A stretch of DNA of 64,000 nucleotides from Rhodobiaceae bacterium (GTDB lineage: Bacteria > Pseudomonadota > Alphaproteobacteria > Rhizobiales > Aestuariivirgaceae): contig VFJY01000050.1 of assembly GCA_009885825.1 (NCBI GenBank), forward strand, positions 62,001 to 126,000, written 5' to 3'. The notes below the pieces were generated by a model that was given only the letters and a program-made list of their open reading frames with translations, did not search any database and had not been told where the DNA came from. Of this stretch, positions 40,601-50,514 are shown one piece after another; positions within the stretch are counted from its first letter, which is position 1; every line of letters starts with the position of its first letter. Both the position numbers and the translations under genes were made by a program.

Positions 40601-41125
40601 CGTGTGCAGGCCCGTAATGCCTGCGGCTTCTTCCAGGATCAGGCGCCGGGCCTGGGGCTTGGCATTGATAATCTCGCCGATCTGCCCCTGCCGCACCAGG
40701 GACGGAGACCTGGCGCCGGTCGATGCATCGGCGAACAGCAATTGCACGTCGCGCGCCCGCACGTCACGGCCATTGATGCGGTAGGCCGAGCCCGCCTCGC
40801 GCTCAATCCGCCGGGAGATTTCCAGCACTTCGCTGTCATTGTGCTGCGGCGGCGCCGTGCGGTCGTCATTCGACATCGTCACCATGACTTCCGCCATGTT
40901 GCGCGAGGGCCTGGCGGTGGTGCCGGAGAAAATCACATCGTCCATGCCGGAGCCCCGCATGGACTTGTAGGAGCTTTCACCCATCACCCAGCGAAGCGCT
41001 TCAAGCAGGTTGGACTTGCCGCAGCCATTGGGGCCGACAACGCCCGTCAGACCCGGCTCGATCAAAAAATCCGTGGGCTCAACAAACGACTTGAATCCGG
41101 ATAGCCTTAGCCGCGTGAATTTCAT
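37670..41125 (-). CDS. smc: Chromosome segregation protein SMC
   Basis: MKFTRLRLSGFKSFVEPTDFLIEPGLTGVVGPNGCGKSNLLEALRWVMGE; hinge; LLSGGEQTLTALALIFAVF..CVLDEVDAPLDDHN. Confidence 0.97.
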   Translation of the reverse strand: MKFTRLRLSGFKSFVEPTDFLIEPGLTGVVGPNGCGKSNLLEALRWVMGESSYKSMRGSGMDDVIFSGTTARPSRNMAEVMVTMSNDDRTAPPQHNDSEVLEISRRIEREAGSAYRINGRDVRARDVQLLFADASTGARSPSLVRQGQIGEIINAKPQARRLILEEAAGITGLHTRRHEAELKLKGAEANLVRLEDVTSQLESQLNSLKRQARQAQKYKLVSAEIRRLEAAGLYVAWRDAAEAAEKDRAALDDATRVLAEHIRAASEKLRARDELGEKLPALREQETIRAAVLQRVGLERNNLDEEERRVEARRKELDQLLAQASADLTRERDTLGDTDGVIARLVEEDTALKAALGNDGELRAAAALALQSAASALAEAQEAADQAGARLSELNARRGALSRSIEDQKQRIARLERDEAETNSKRQQLLAQMGNAGDGPTLAAAVETAVGVVATNETAANEAEVSLRFARMVETETRQAHDEARRKADRLQTEVRTLTNFLKASSDALWPSLVDQIRVERGFEAALGAALGDDMDASSDEGAPTHWRGLPPLDSPLTLPRDAQPLANFVQAPQALTRRLSHIGVISKSLGPVLQAQLRPGQRLVSREGDVWRWDGYTSAADAPSAAAKRLAERNRLTLLEVEMQDAARLSDQARATFEAAKSAVETGARGEREKRESWRAATAAVEVARQSLARHERQAAERLAQTSALDEALRRVGQSLDEMRGAFAAAQAEIQAMPAVDGLTQAVAALRDSVNRERAAYAEARAKHDGLEREAKARADRIQFIEAESTQWGERAKRAAAQIEHLTSRAEETRAGITELAGMPQILADKRHRLMNTLQQAEIERKQAADALAVGENEVRAADQVLREAQELATTWREDHARLGARLDASQQRLERCEQRISESLQCAPAEIIAQAGIDPGKIEASDVIERKLQDLREDRERLGAVNLRADEEAEAVAAQLGTLIKERDDLVQAINKLRGGISSLNREGRQRLLDAFTTVNEKFGELFTTLFGGGKAELQLIESDDPLEAGLEILAHPPGKKPTVLSLLSGGEQTLTALALIFAVFLTNPSPICVLDEVDAPLDDHNVERFCNLLDAMLERTETRFLIITHHELTMSRMHRLFGVTMMERGVSQLVSVNLAEAGAMAEAS

Positions 41126-41149
41126 TTTGCCCCAACCCCGTGACACGTC

Positions 41150-41770
41150 TCAAACCAGAAGCGGATCAATCAATTTCCGCATGGCCTCGATTGAGGTGTC
41201 GCCCTTGTATTTCTCGCCGTTGATGAAAAATGTGGGAATGCTGTCCACCCCAAAGCCTTCAGCCTTCTTGCGCACCTCCAGAACCTGCTTGGCAATGGCT
41301 TCATTCTTCATGCAGGCGTCGAATTCCGCCGTCGTGAAGCCCGCCTGCTGGGCAATTTTGCCAAGACCTTCCAGCGGATTTTGCGTCCATTCCGGTTGGG
41401 TCAAAAAGAAAACATCGATCAGCGGGAAGTATTTTTCCTTGGGCGCGCAGCGCGCCAGCATGAAGGCCGCGAGAGCCGCGTCATTGTGCGGAAACTCGCG
41501 CATGATAAAACGGATCTTGCCCGTATCGATGTATTCTTTTTTCAGCGCGATGAAGGTTTCATTGTAAAACGCCGCGCAATGGGGACAGGTGGCCGAAGCG
41601 TATTCAATCACGGTGACTTTGGCCGTGTCCGGCCCCAGCACCATTTCCCCATAGGCCGGCGCATCATTCAGCCCGGTCAAATCCACAGCGAGGGCATGCG
41701 GCGATGCGAGCGCCAGCCCCGCCAATGCCACCGAACCAAAAACTACCTTGCGTTTGCTGAGTGAGTCCAT
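41150..41770 (-). CDS. DsbA family thioredoxin-domain protein
   Basis: Signal sequence; VIEYASATCPHCAAFYNETF (CPHC). Confidence 0.92.
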   Translation of the reverse strand: MDSLSKRKVVFGSVALAGLALASPHALAVDLTGLNDAPAYGEMVLGPDTAKVTVIEYASATCPHCAAFYNETFIALKKEYIDTGKIRFIMREFPHNDAALAAFMLARCAPKEKYFPLIDVFFLTQPEWTQNPLEGLGKIAQQAGFTTAEFDACMKNEAIAKQVLEVRKKAEGFGVDSIPTFFINGEKYKGDTSIEAMRKLIDPLLV

Positions 41771-41810
41771 GAAAATTACCTACTAGATGTTTGATGTTGG
41801 GACCAATTGA

Positions 41811-42296
41811 TTATTCGCCTTGTGGAGAACCCGGTTTTCTGCCGAGGGCTGCCGCCCCAAGCCGCAGCAGCGATTGCCGCAAATTCTCATCCGCGATGGA
41901 ACTGAGGCGCATGACCAACGCTTCTCCGGTTTCATCATCCAAGGTATTAGCTTGTTTCTTCAAAGGCTTAAGCTTGGTGAGATGGGATTGTGTGATCTTG
42001 ACTGAAGTCACCGCGCCATAGCCATAGAACTGGTTGATGCGCTCGATGATGTGATGCGCCTGATGCTGGAGATCCAGGCTGCGGCCAGGTTCAGCGCGAA
42101 TGTGGAGTGTGCCGCCAAGCTTTTGATCGGCTTCGCCTGCGCCGCGGGGCCACTTGATTCGCTCCGGTTCGCAATACTGCGACAGGCCTTGCCCTACAAT
42201 TTCCGGCCAGCGCGCGATAAGCTCCCCATAGGCAAAACCATAGCGCGCAAAGCTCGCCTTCGTGAGTTTTTCAAAATGCTTGTCCAAGCGTTCCAT
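41811..42296 (-). CDS. DUF721/DciA-like protein
   Basis: ARWPEIVGQGLSQYCEPERIKWPR..GGTLHIRAEPGRSLDLQHQAHHIIERINQFYGYGAV; located between mutY and dsbA/smc. Confidence 0.82.
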   Translation of the reverse strand: MERLDKHFEKLTKASFARYGFAYGELIARWPEIVGQGLSQYCEPERIKWPRGAGEADQKLGGTLHIRAEPGRSLDLQHQAHHIIERINQFYGYGAVTSVKITQSHLTKLKPLKKQANTLDDETGEALVMRLSSIADENLRQSLLRLGAAALGRKPGSPQGE

Positions 42297-42348
42297 GTAA
42301 AGTCTATATAACGCCGAATTAACGATAGGGAAGAGTTGAACGAAGACC

Positions 42349-43392
42349 ATGGCGGAACAAGGGCTTCACGGTGATTTGGCGGAAAAACTTCTGGACTGGT
42401 ATGATGCCCATGCCCGCGTCCTGCCATGGCGGGCAAAGCCGGGCGTCTTGCCCGATCCCTATCATGTGTGGCTCTCCGAGATCATGTTGCAGCAAACCAC
42501 CGTGGCGGCGGTGCGCGATTATTACATCAAATTTTTGAAGCTATGGCCCGCTATTGAGGATTTGGCTGCGGCGAGCCAGGATGATGCGCTGCGCGCCTGG
42601 GCGGGCCTTGGCTATTACGCCCGCGCCCGCAATCTCCATGCCTGCGCCAAGGTGATCATGCGTGATTGGAACGGCAAGTTCCCTTCGACCGAAGCGGAAC
42701 TCCGGACCCTTCCCGGCATCGGCCCCTATACGTCGGCCGCCATCGCCAGCATTGCCTTTGACCGGCCTCATGCGGCTGTCGATGGCAATGTTGAGCGTGT
42801 CATAGCGCGGCTCTATGCCATCAAGACACCGCTTCCCGCCGCCAAGCCCGAGATCAAGGAAAGAACCCAAAGCCTGGTGCCGCCAAAACGCGCCGGAGAT
42901 TTCGCCCAGGCGCTCATGGACCTGGGAGCAACCATTTGCACCCCGCGCGTGACCAATTGCCAAATCTGTCCGTGGACTGAGCATTGCGGGGGCCGGAAGG
43001 CTGGCGTCGCAGAAAGCCTGCCGCGCAAACTGCCCAGGCTAAAAATTCCCACGCGACATGGCATAGCCTTCTGGGTGGAGCGCGAAGATGGGTTTGTTCT
43101 TCTGCGCCGCCGCCCACAAAAGGGCCTCTTGGGCGGCATGATGGAAATCCCCTCGACCGATTGGGGAGCGAAGCCTCCGCGCGATGTGAGGCCACCCATC
43201 GATGCCAAATGGAAAAAACAAAAAATCCAGATCGAACACACCTTCACCCATTTTCATTTGAAGCTCAGTGTGTGGACGACTGTGAGTTCCCAGTTGCCCG
43301 ACGGCGACTACAGCTGGGTTCACAAGAATGATCTGGAGCGCGAAGCTTTGCCATCGGTGATGCGAAAAATTGTCGCTCTACTAATGGGTTAG
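42349..43392 (+). CDS. mutY: A/G-specific adenine glycosylase
   Basis: LPWRAKPGVLPDPYHVWLSEIMLQQTTVAAV; LPGIGPYTSAAIASIAF; C-x6-C-x2-C-x5-C FeS loop (CTPRVTNCQICPWTEHC). Confidence 0.96.
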   Translation: MAEQGLHGDLAEKLLDWYDAHARVLPWRAKPGVLPDPYHVWLSEIMLQQTTVAAVRDYYIKFLKLWPAIEDLAAASQDDALRAWAGLGYYARARNLHACAKVIMRDWNGKFPSTEAELRTLPGIGPYTSAAIASIAFDRPHAAVDGNVERVIARLYAIKTPLPAAKPEIKERTQSLVPPKRAGDFAQALMDLGATICTPRVTNCQICPWTEHCGGRKAGVAESLPRKLPRLKIPTRHGIAFWVEREDGFVLLRRRPQKGLLGGMMEIPSTDWGAKPPRDVRPPIDAKWKKQKIQIEHTFTHFHLKLSVWTTVSSQLPDGDYSWVHKNDLEREALPSVMRKIVALLMG

Positions 43393-43862
43393 GAGATTGC
43401 CAGTCTTCGATGTGCTTTCTCAACAATTATGTCAGGAAATCTGCTGGCGTATTTTGCCACGATATATTCACCTGTTAATTCAGGAAGTCCAATTTTCACG
43501 AGCGCCTGAAAGCCCTCGGTTTCCTTATCCATATCAGTCCATTCAATCAATGATTGCAGGACTCCCTTATTTTTTATTTTGCGTCGGGTGTAGGCTGCTT
43601 TGACATTCTTGCCGTTGTGTTTCTCAAACAAATAGTTTTCGTACGCTGCAATCCCCTCCCACATTTCGCGCACAATGGGATCATCAGGATTGTCGTGAGG
43701 TGCACCTTCTATTTCACAAAACCGTTTAAGTACTTGGCGGTAGATATCCGTCATTCCACCTTCCTTCGCACGCTTCATCACAATTTGGCACTGCCCTGGT
43801 GTGGTAAGTTTGTTCAAGTCGTAAAGTTTGGGAGGTGGTTTTTTCTGATCTTCCCTGTTCAT
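43389..43862 (-). CDS. Hypothetical protein, unassigned family
   Basis: 157-aa ORF filling the gap between mutY and HAD gene; no recognised motif. Confidence 0.6.
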   Translation of the reverse strand: MNREDQKKPPPKLYDLNKLTTPGQCQIVMKRAKEGGMTDIYRQVLKRFCEIEGAPHDNPDDPIVREMWEGIAAYENYLFEKHNGKNVKAAYTRRKIKNKGVLQSLIEWTDMDKETEGFQALVKIGLPELTGEYIVAKYASRFPDIIVEKAHRRLAIS

Positions 43863-43865
43863 AAT

Positions 43866-44546
43866 TTACCGCCGCCCGCCAATCTCGTCGATATGGGCCA
43901 GCATGTCGGCAGGGTCATCGAACACGCGGTAGGCGCCTGAACGCTGGAGTTCATCCGTGCCATAGCCACCCGACAGAAACCCAATGCCCAGCGCCCGCGC
44001 CCTTTGCGCGGACAGCATGTCCCAGATGCTGTCGCCCACGACGCAGGCCGTCTCGATTTCAATGCCCAGCTTTTCGGCGGCCGCCAGAAACAAATCCGGA
44101 TCAGGCTTGGCATAGGCCACCAAATCACGCGTCACCACCGGCACCTTGTCGGCATCAACGCCCAGAATTTTCAACACAGGCCCGGCTGTAGCCATCCGCC
44201 CCGACGTTGCAATGGCCCATGGAATATAATTGTCCGTCAGATATTTCAGCAGCTCACGGGCGCCGGGCAAGGCCTTCGTATTGGAGGAGTGCGCATTGTA
44301 ATGGGCCGCGTGATGGGACCGCATCCGGGCCAGCGCCTCGTCGCTGAATTCAAGCCCGGTTTCGCGGGCAAGTGCGCGCGTGAACAGGCCGCCCGACATG
44401 CCAATGCGGCGGTGAATGCGCCAGATCGACACTTCGATCCCTTCCTTTTGAAGTGCGTCGTGCCAGGCCAGCACATGATCATAGACGCTATCCACAAGCG
44501 TGCCGTCGAGGTCAAAGAGAAATGACGTGGGTTGGCGGGCCTTCAT
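43866..44546 (-). CDS. HAD family phosphatase (beta-phosphoglucomutase/Gph-like)
   Basis: FLFDLDGTLVDSVYDHVLAWHDAL; IATSGRMATAGPVLK; KPDPDLFLAAAEKLG; VVGDSIWDM. Confidence 0.9.
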   Translation of the reverse strand: MKARQPTSFLFDLDGTLVDSVYDHVLAWHDALQKEGIEVSIWRIHRRIGMSGGLFTRALARETGLEFSDEALARMRSHHAAHYNAHSSNTKALPGARELLKYLTDNYIPWAIATSGRMATAGPVLKILGVDADKVPVVTRDLVAYAKPDPDLFLAAAEKLGIEIETACVVGDSIWDMLSAQRARALGIGFLSGGYGTDELQRSGAYRVFDDPADMLAHIDEIGGRR

Positions 44547-44603
44547 GGGCGGTGCTCCAGTTTTATCTGGACCTACTGCCTCAATCTCCACCTGGCAAGA
44601 AGC

Positions 44604-45722
<1,119 letters not shown>

Positions 45723-45746
45723 TCAACTCACTCAGATGAATGGTAT

Positions 45747-45772
45747 GAATCTTTGCGGAGTCCCCGTGAATC
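45747..45772. promoter_or_regulatory. Cluster of three GANTC methylation sites in the rnhB-ccrM intergenic region
   Basis: GAATC 45747-45751, GAGTC 45758-45762, GAATC 45768-45772. Confidence 0.85.
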
Positions 45773-45789
45773 GAATTCAGTGAAAATGG

Positions 45790-46401
45790 TTAACGGCCAA
45801 ATAACTTGGCGATGGGCGCGAAGCTTTTGCGATGGTGAATGCAGGCGCCGGCGCGTTGCAAAGCCGCATGGTGGGCCGCCGTTCCATAGCCCTTGTGGCG
45901 GGCAAAACCATAGGCAGGAAATTCCCGGTCAAGCTTGATCATGATGCGGTCGCGCGTGACCTTTGCAATGATCGAGGCCGCCGCAATCGAAAGCGAACGG
46001 GCATCGCCGGAGACAATTGTTTGACCCGGGCATGAAAGCGTGGGAGCGCGGTTGCCATCCACCAGCGCAAAATCCGGCGTGCAAGGAAGTCCGCGAACGG
46101 CCTCCGCCATCGCCCACAATGTGGCGGCCAAAATATTATCCCGGTCAATGCGGGACTCATCGCCGATGCCGACGCCTACTTTGGCCGATGACACAATCTC
46201 ATCGAACAACATTTTCCGCTTTGCTTCATTCAGCTTCTTGGAATCATTGAGGCCGCGAGGAATATTCTGCGGGTCCAGAACAACAGCGGCAGCCACCACC
46301 GGCCCCGCCCAAGGCCCGCGCCCCGCTTCATCGATTCCACAGACGATTCCATAGCCTCGATCAAGGGCATCCAATTCGTATGAGAAATCCGGCCTTGCCA
46401 T
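45790..46401 (-). CDS. rnhB: Ribonuclease HII
   Basis: GIVCGIDEAGRGPWAGPVVAAAVVLD; LNDSKKLNEAKR; ASIIAKVTRDRIM. Confidence 0.95.
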   Translation of the reverse strand: MARPDFSYELDALDRGYGIVCGIDEAGRGPWAGPVVAAAVVLDPQNIPRGLNDSKKLNEAKRKMLFDEIVSSAKVGVGIGDESRIDRDNILAATLWAMAEAVRGLPCTPDFALVDGNRAPTLSCPGQTIVSGDARSLSIAAASIIAKVTRDRIMIKLDREFPAYGFARHKGYGTAAHHAALQRAGACIHHRKSFAPIAKLFGR

Positions 46402-46432
46402 TGAGCTGCAATGCAACGTCACTCAAAATTGG

Positions 46433-47284
46433 TCAAGTGCCAATTGGCCTGGCCATAATGTCATTGATGTCGCCAAAAGAAATGGCGGAATCGGCGAAAG
46501 TAAATTTACCCTGGCTGAGAATTTCCTCAGCCCCGCGTAACATGGCGCCATAGGCAGCGCGCGCCAGGGTAGCACCAACGCTAATGCGTTTGACACCCAG
46601 TTCGGCAAGATCATGCACCGAAAGCCCAACCCCTTTCATCTCCATAACCACATTCACGGGCTTGTTCAGCGATGACGTAACAGCTCTGATATTTTCAGCA
46701 GTCCTAAGGTCCGGCGCGAAGAGAACATCGGCCCCAGCCATCTCAAAAGCCTGCAACCGTTTGATTGTATCCTTGATATCTGCAATGCCATGCACAAAAT
46801 TCTCGGCTCGCGCCGTGAGCACGAAAGGGAAGGGCAGCTTGCGCACCGCTTCAACGGCGGCGGCCACGCGCTCGGTTGCAAGGCCGAAATCGAAAATTGG
46901 CGACCCTGGCCGCCCGGTTGCATCCTCAATGGAGCCGCCAACAAGTCCTGCTTCCGCAGCCTTGGCGATCGTAAGCGCGCAAGATTCCGGTGTTTCCCCG
47001 TAGCCATTTTCCAGGTCGACTGAAACCGGCAGCCTCGAAGCTCTATCTATTGTCACCGCATTGGCCAGCGCCTCCTCCCGCAAAACTGCATTCGCGCCAT
47101 CGGGCCTGCCAAGAGAAAACGCAAGCCCGGCGCTGGTGGTCGCCAGCGCCCTGAAGCCGAGGTTCTCCAGCAACCGGGCACTGCCCGCATCCCAAGGGTT
47201 TGGAATGACAAAGGCGCCCGGTTCTTCATGAAGCCGCTTGAAGGTCAAAGCCTTTTGCAGTTGATCCAAAATCACGCCTCCCAA
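46433..47284 (-). CDS. Isocitrate lyase/PEP mutase superfamily protein
   Basis: FVIPNPWDAGSARLLENLGFRALATTSAGLAFSLG; VSVDLENGYGETPE; GGSIEDATG. Confidence 0.9.
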   Translation of the reverse strand: MGGVILDQLQKALTFKRLHEEPGAFVIPNPWDAGSARLLENLGFRALATTSAGLAFSLGRPDGANAVLREEALANAVTIDRASRLPVSVDLENGYGETPESCALTIAKAAEAGLVGGSIEDATGRPGSPIFDFGLATERVAAAVEAVRKLPFPFVLTARAENFVHGIADIKDTIKRLQAFEMAGADVLFAPDLRTAENIRAVTSSLNKPVNVVMEMKGVGLSVHDLAELGVKRISVGATLARAAYGAMLRGAEEILSQGKFTFADSAISFGDINDIMARPIGT

Positions 47285-47285
47285 T

Positions 47286-48404
47286 TCAAATCAGCCGCAA
47301 CTGCTCGCCGGGCTGCGGCGGAACCTGAAACAAATCACCCGCAAGCTTGACACGATTCTTGTTGATGCCAAACCGTTCGCAACTCATCTGGAAACGCCGG
47401 CCAATGGTCCATGCATAGGGGCCAGTGCCAGACATGCGCTTGCCAAAAGTCGAATCATTCTCGTTTCCATCCCGGACCGATCTGACCAGTGACATGACCT
47501 TGGCGGCCCGGTCCGGCATTTCGGCATTCAGCCACTCGCGGAAAATGTCTTTAACTTCGAGCGGCAGGCGCAGCATTGTATAGCCCGCCTCTCTAACGCC
47601 AGCAGTCGCAGCAGATTTCAAAATGGCCTCAATTTCCATGTCATTCACGGCAGGAATAACCGGCCCCATCATGACAACAGTGGGCACCCTTGCAGCCGAC
47701 AAAATACGAAGAGCCCCGAGACGCTTTGCAGGGGTTGATGCTCGAGGCTCCATGGCGCGCGCCAATTTCCCATCCAGTGTAGTGAGTGAAATCGCAACTT
47801 TCACCAGCCCGCGCTCTGCCAGCAATGTCAAAATATCCAAATCCCGCAATACCAACGCCGATTTGGTGACAATTCCAACCGGATGATTGAATTCCAACAA
47901 GACTTCCAGAATCTGCCGTGTAATCCGGTAAGTCCGCTCAATCGGCTGATAAGGATCCGTATTGGAACCCAGCGCCAGAGTGCGGGCCACATAATTGGGC
48001 GCGGTTAATTCCTCCCGAAGAAGCGCCGCCGCGTTCGGCTTTATGAAAAGCTTGCTCTCGAAATCCAGCCCAGGCGATAATCCCATGTAAGCGTGCGTGG
48101 GCCTCGCGTAACAATAAACACAGCCATGTTCGCAGCCGCGATAGGGATTGATCGACCGGTCAAAGGAAATATCCGGTGATTGGTTGCGCGCGATAATAGT
48201 CTTGGATAATTCTTCAAAAACTGTCGTCTTGAGGGGAGGCAATTCCGCCAGCGAATCCCAGCCATCATCAAAAAACGCCGCACCGTTCTTCTCAAATCGC
48301 CCCTTGAGATTGTTTCTCGCACCCCGCCCCCGCAATTGCTGCGGCAGAGCCGTGACTGCGGACTCAAATCCGACCGAAGGTCTCGTATCAAGAAGCGTTG
48401 GCAC
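47286..48404 (-). CDS. PA0069-family radical SAM protein (spore photoproduct lyase-like)
   Basis: SINPYRGCEHGCVYCYARPTHAYMGLSPGLDFESKLF (Cx3Cx2C); LGSNTDPYQPIERTYRITRQILEVL. Confidence 0.9.
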   Translation of the reverse strand: MPTLLDTRPSVGFESAVTALPQQLRGRGARNNLKGRFEKNGAAFFDDGWDSLAELPPLKTTVFEELSKTIIARNQSPDISFDRSINPYRGCEHGCVYCYARPTHAYMGLSPGLDFESKLFIKPNAAALLREELTAPNYVARTLALGSNTDPYQPIERTYRITRQILEVLLEFNHPVGIVTKSALVLRDLDILTLLAERGLVKVAISLTTLDGKLARAMEPRASTPAKRLGALRILSAARVPTVVMMGPVIPAVNDMEIEAILKSAATAGVREAGYTMLRLPLEVKDIFREWLNAEMPDRAAKVMSLVRSVRDGNENDSTFGKRMSGTGPYAWTIGRRFQMSCERFGINKNRVKLAGDLFQVPPQPGEQLRLI

Positions 48405-48428
48405 GATTTCCGTCTAACACAATTCAAA

Positions 48429-48443
48429 GAACATAACAAGAAC
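48429..48443. promoter_or_regulatory. Putative alphaproteobacterial LexA (SOS) box
   Basis: GAAC-ATAACAA-GAAC, exact GAAC-N7-GAAC (GTTC-N7-GTTC on the other strand), 25 bp upstream of the radical SAM start codon. Confidence 0.65.
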
Positions 48444-48484
48444 AAACTTGCGGAAGCCCACGAACACCGCCATGAGTAGCCGCC

Positions 48485-49351
48485 ATGAAATCCAAAACCC
48501 TGATGCTGGGCCTCGCCGCTCCCCTGTTTTGGGGAACGGGCCTGACACTTGCCAAACCGGCAGTCACCCACTTTCCACCGCTTTTCATGATGCTGTTGGT
48601 CTATGGCGGCATAGCGCTGGCCATGGCCCTGACGGTGCGGGAGAAAATCAAAACACCTTGGAAATCCGTTCAGTTGATCGCAGCCTTCGCCGTCACAATC
48701 CAGGGCGCATTCCTGTTCTGGGGCTTGCGGGGCGTGGAGGCGACAACAGCCAATCTGGTTTTGCAAACCCAGGTTCCCATGGCAGTCCTGCTGGGCTGGA
48801 TGATGACAGGGGAAGCCTTGAACGCCCGCAAGCTGATAGGCATGGCGGTAGCACTTGTTGGCGTTGCCATCGTCATCGGCTTGCCCGAACAACGCCCGCC
48901 GATGTTTCCCGTAGCTCTCATCATAGTGGGCGCATTCTTCTGGGCGCTGGGCCAGGTCTTCGCCCAGAAACTTGGCAAGGACAGCGGCGTCGTGTTGCTC
49001 AAAGCCAATGCGGTAGCTTCAACACCCCAGCTTTTCATTGCAACTGCTCTCATTGAAACGGGCCAGATTGAATCAATCACTTCAGCCGGGCCCATTGAAT
49101 GGGCGACGCTTGCCTTCGTCGGCATCGTCGGATTTTATTTTGCCTACATTGCCTGGTTTTCGTTATTGCGCCGGGCTCCCATGGACGAGGCCGCGCCCTT
49201 CATATTGTTGATGACACCCATCGGCGTTCTCACCGCCGTCGTTGTTTTGGGTGAAACCATTTCTCCAGCGCAAATTCTTGGCGGTGCTGTTTTGCTGTTC
49301 GGCCTGGCAATTGTGAGTGGTCTGGTTTTCAGCAAGACCCAAACGGCTTAG
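48485..49351 (+). CDS. EamA/DMT family transporter
   Basis: Ten-helix EamA pattern, duplicated DMT domains. Confidence 0.85.
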   Translation: MKSKTLMLGLAAPLFWGTGLTLAKPAVTHFPPLFMMLLVYGGIALAMALTVREKIKTPWKSVQLIAAFAVTIQGAFLFWGLRGVEATTANLVLQTQVPMAVLLGWMMTGEALNARKLIGMAVALVGVAIVIGLPEQRPPMFPVALIIVGAFFWALGQVFAQKLGKDSGVVLLKANAVASTPQLFIATALIETGQIESITSAGPIEWATLAFVGIVGFYFAYIAWFSLLRRAPMDEAAPFILLMTPIGVLTAVVVLGETISPAQILGGAVLLFGLAIVSGLVFSKTQTA

Positions 49352-49887
49352 CCCTTGCGGCGCTTCTGATGCTCTTCCAGGCGCGGCATGATCTCCACGA
49401 AATTGCAGGGGGAATGCCGATAGTCCAATTGGAATTTCAGAATTTCATCCCAGGCATCCCGGCAGGCCCCAGGCGAGCCTGGCAGGCAGAAAATATATTT
49501 GCCCTTCATCACGCCAGCGGTCGCCCGCGACTGCACAGTCGATGTGCCAATCCTCTGAAATGAGACCATGTGAAACAAGGTGGCGAAGCCCTCGATTTCC
49601 TTTTCAAACAGTGGCCGCATTGCTTCAACGGTGACGTCGCGGCCCGTGAGTCCAGTGCCGCCCGTTGAAATGATGGCGTCAATATCGGAGCGCTTACCCC
49701 ACGCCCTCACAACCCGCCGGATCGCCGCAACACTATCTTTCACAATTTGCCGGTCGGCGATGGCATGGCCAGCCGCCACAATCCGGTCTTGCAAAACCTG
49801 CCCGGATTTATCGTCGGACAGGTTGCGCGTGTCCGATACAGTGAGCACAGCGATGCGAAGCGAAATGAACTCCCGTGGTTCAGCCAT
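49348..49887 (-). CDS. moaB: Molybdenum cofactor biosynthesis protein B
   Basis: IAVLTVSDTRNLSDDKSGQVLQDRI; DAIISTGGTGLTGRDVT; CLPGSPGACRDAW. Confidence 0.93.
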   Translation of the reverse strand: MAEPREFISLRIAVLTVSDTRNLSDDKSGQVLQDRIVAAGHAIADRQIVKDSVAAIRRVVRAWGKRSDIDAIISTGGTGLTGRDVTVEAMRPLFEKEIEGFATLFHMVSFQRIGTSTVQSRATAGVMKGKYIFCLPGSPGACRDAWDEILKFQLDYRHSPCNFVEIMPRLEEHQKRRKG

Positions 49888-50514
49888 TTATTTTCTTTCA
49901 AGCACCAAGCGCGCCGCCAACAGAACAAACAATCCGGCGGAGACGCGCGAAAACCATTTTCGAAAACTCATGTTTGTCGCCAGCGCCTCGCCAATTTTTC
50001 CCGAAAACACCGCAACAGCACAATTGATCGCGGTGCCGCCCACATTGAAAATCATGCCGAGGATGAACAATTGCAGCAGCGGCGAACCATTTTCGGGCCG
50101 CACGAACGGCGGCAGAAACGCGAACATGAAAACGATGATCTTGGGATTGAAAAGATTCACCAGAACGCCATCGCGGAACGCCGCAAATGTGCTGCGCTGC
50201 TTGGCATCGGGTTTGAGGGCGGACAGGGGAGTGGTCAATGTCGAATAGGCGATCCACAGCAGGTAGCCAGCACCCACATAGCGGATAGTATCAAAGAAAA
50301 TCGGATGCTGCGCCAGAATGACAGCAACACCAAGCGCTACAAATCCGAGATGAATGAGCGATCCCACGGCAATTCCAAAACTGGCTGAAACGCCACTTCG
50401 CGCTCCACCCTTCAACGATTGGCCAAGCACATACATCATGTCATTGCCCGGCGTGAGATTGAGGCTCAACGCAGCCGTCGTGAAAACCAGCAGGTCTGCG
50501 GTGCTAAAGGGCAT
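49888..50514 (-). CDS. LysE family translocator
   Basis: LNLTPGNDMMYVLGQSLKGGARSGVSASFGIAVGSLIHLGFVALGV. Confidence 0.9.
   Translation of the reverse strand: MPFSTADLLVFTTAALSLNLTPGNDMMYVLGQSLKGGARSGVSASFGIAVGSLIHLGFVALGVAVILAQHPIFFDTIRYVGAGYLLWIAYSTLTTPLSALKPDAKQRSTFAAFRDGVLVNLFNPKIIVFMFAFLPPFVRPENGSPLLQLFILGMIFNVGGTAINCAVAVFSGKIGEALATNMSFRKWFSRVSAGLFVLLAARLVLERK

Noticed and set aside
46433-47284. Isocitrate lyase (aceA) call for the ICL/PEP-mutase family gene
   Set aside because: Only ~284 aa and lacks the AceA-type catalytic KKCGH; better as a generic PEP-mutase-like enzyme.
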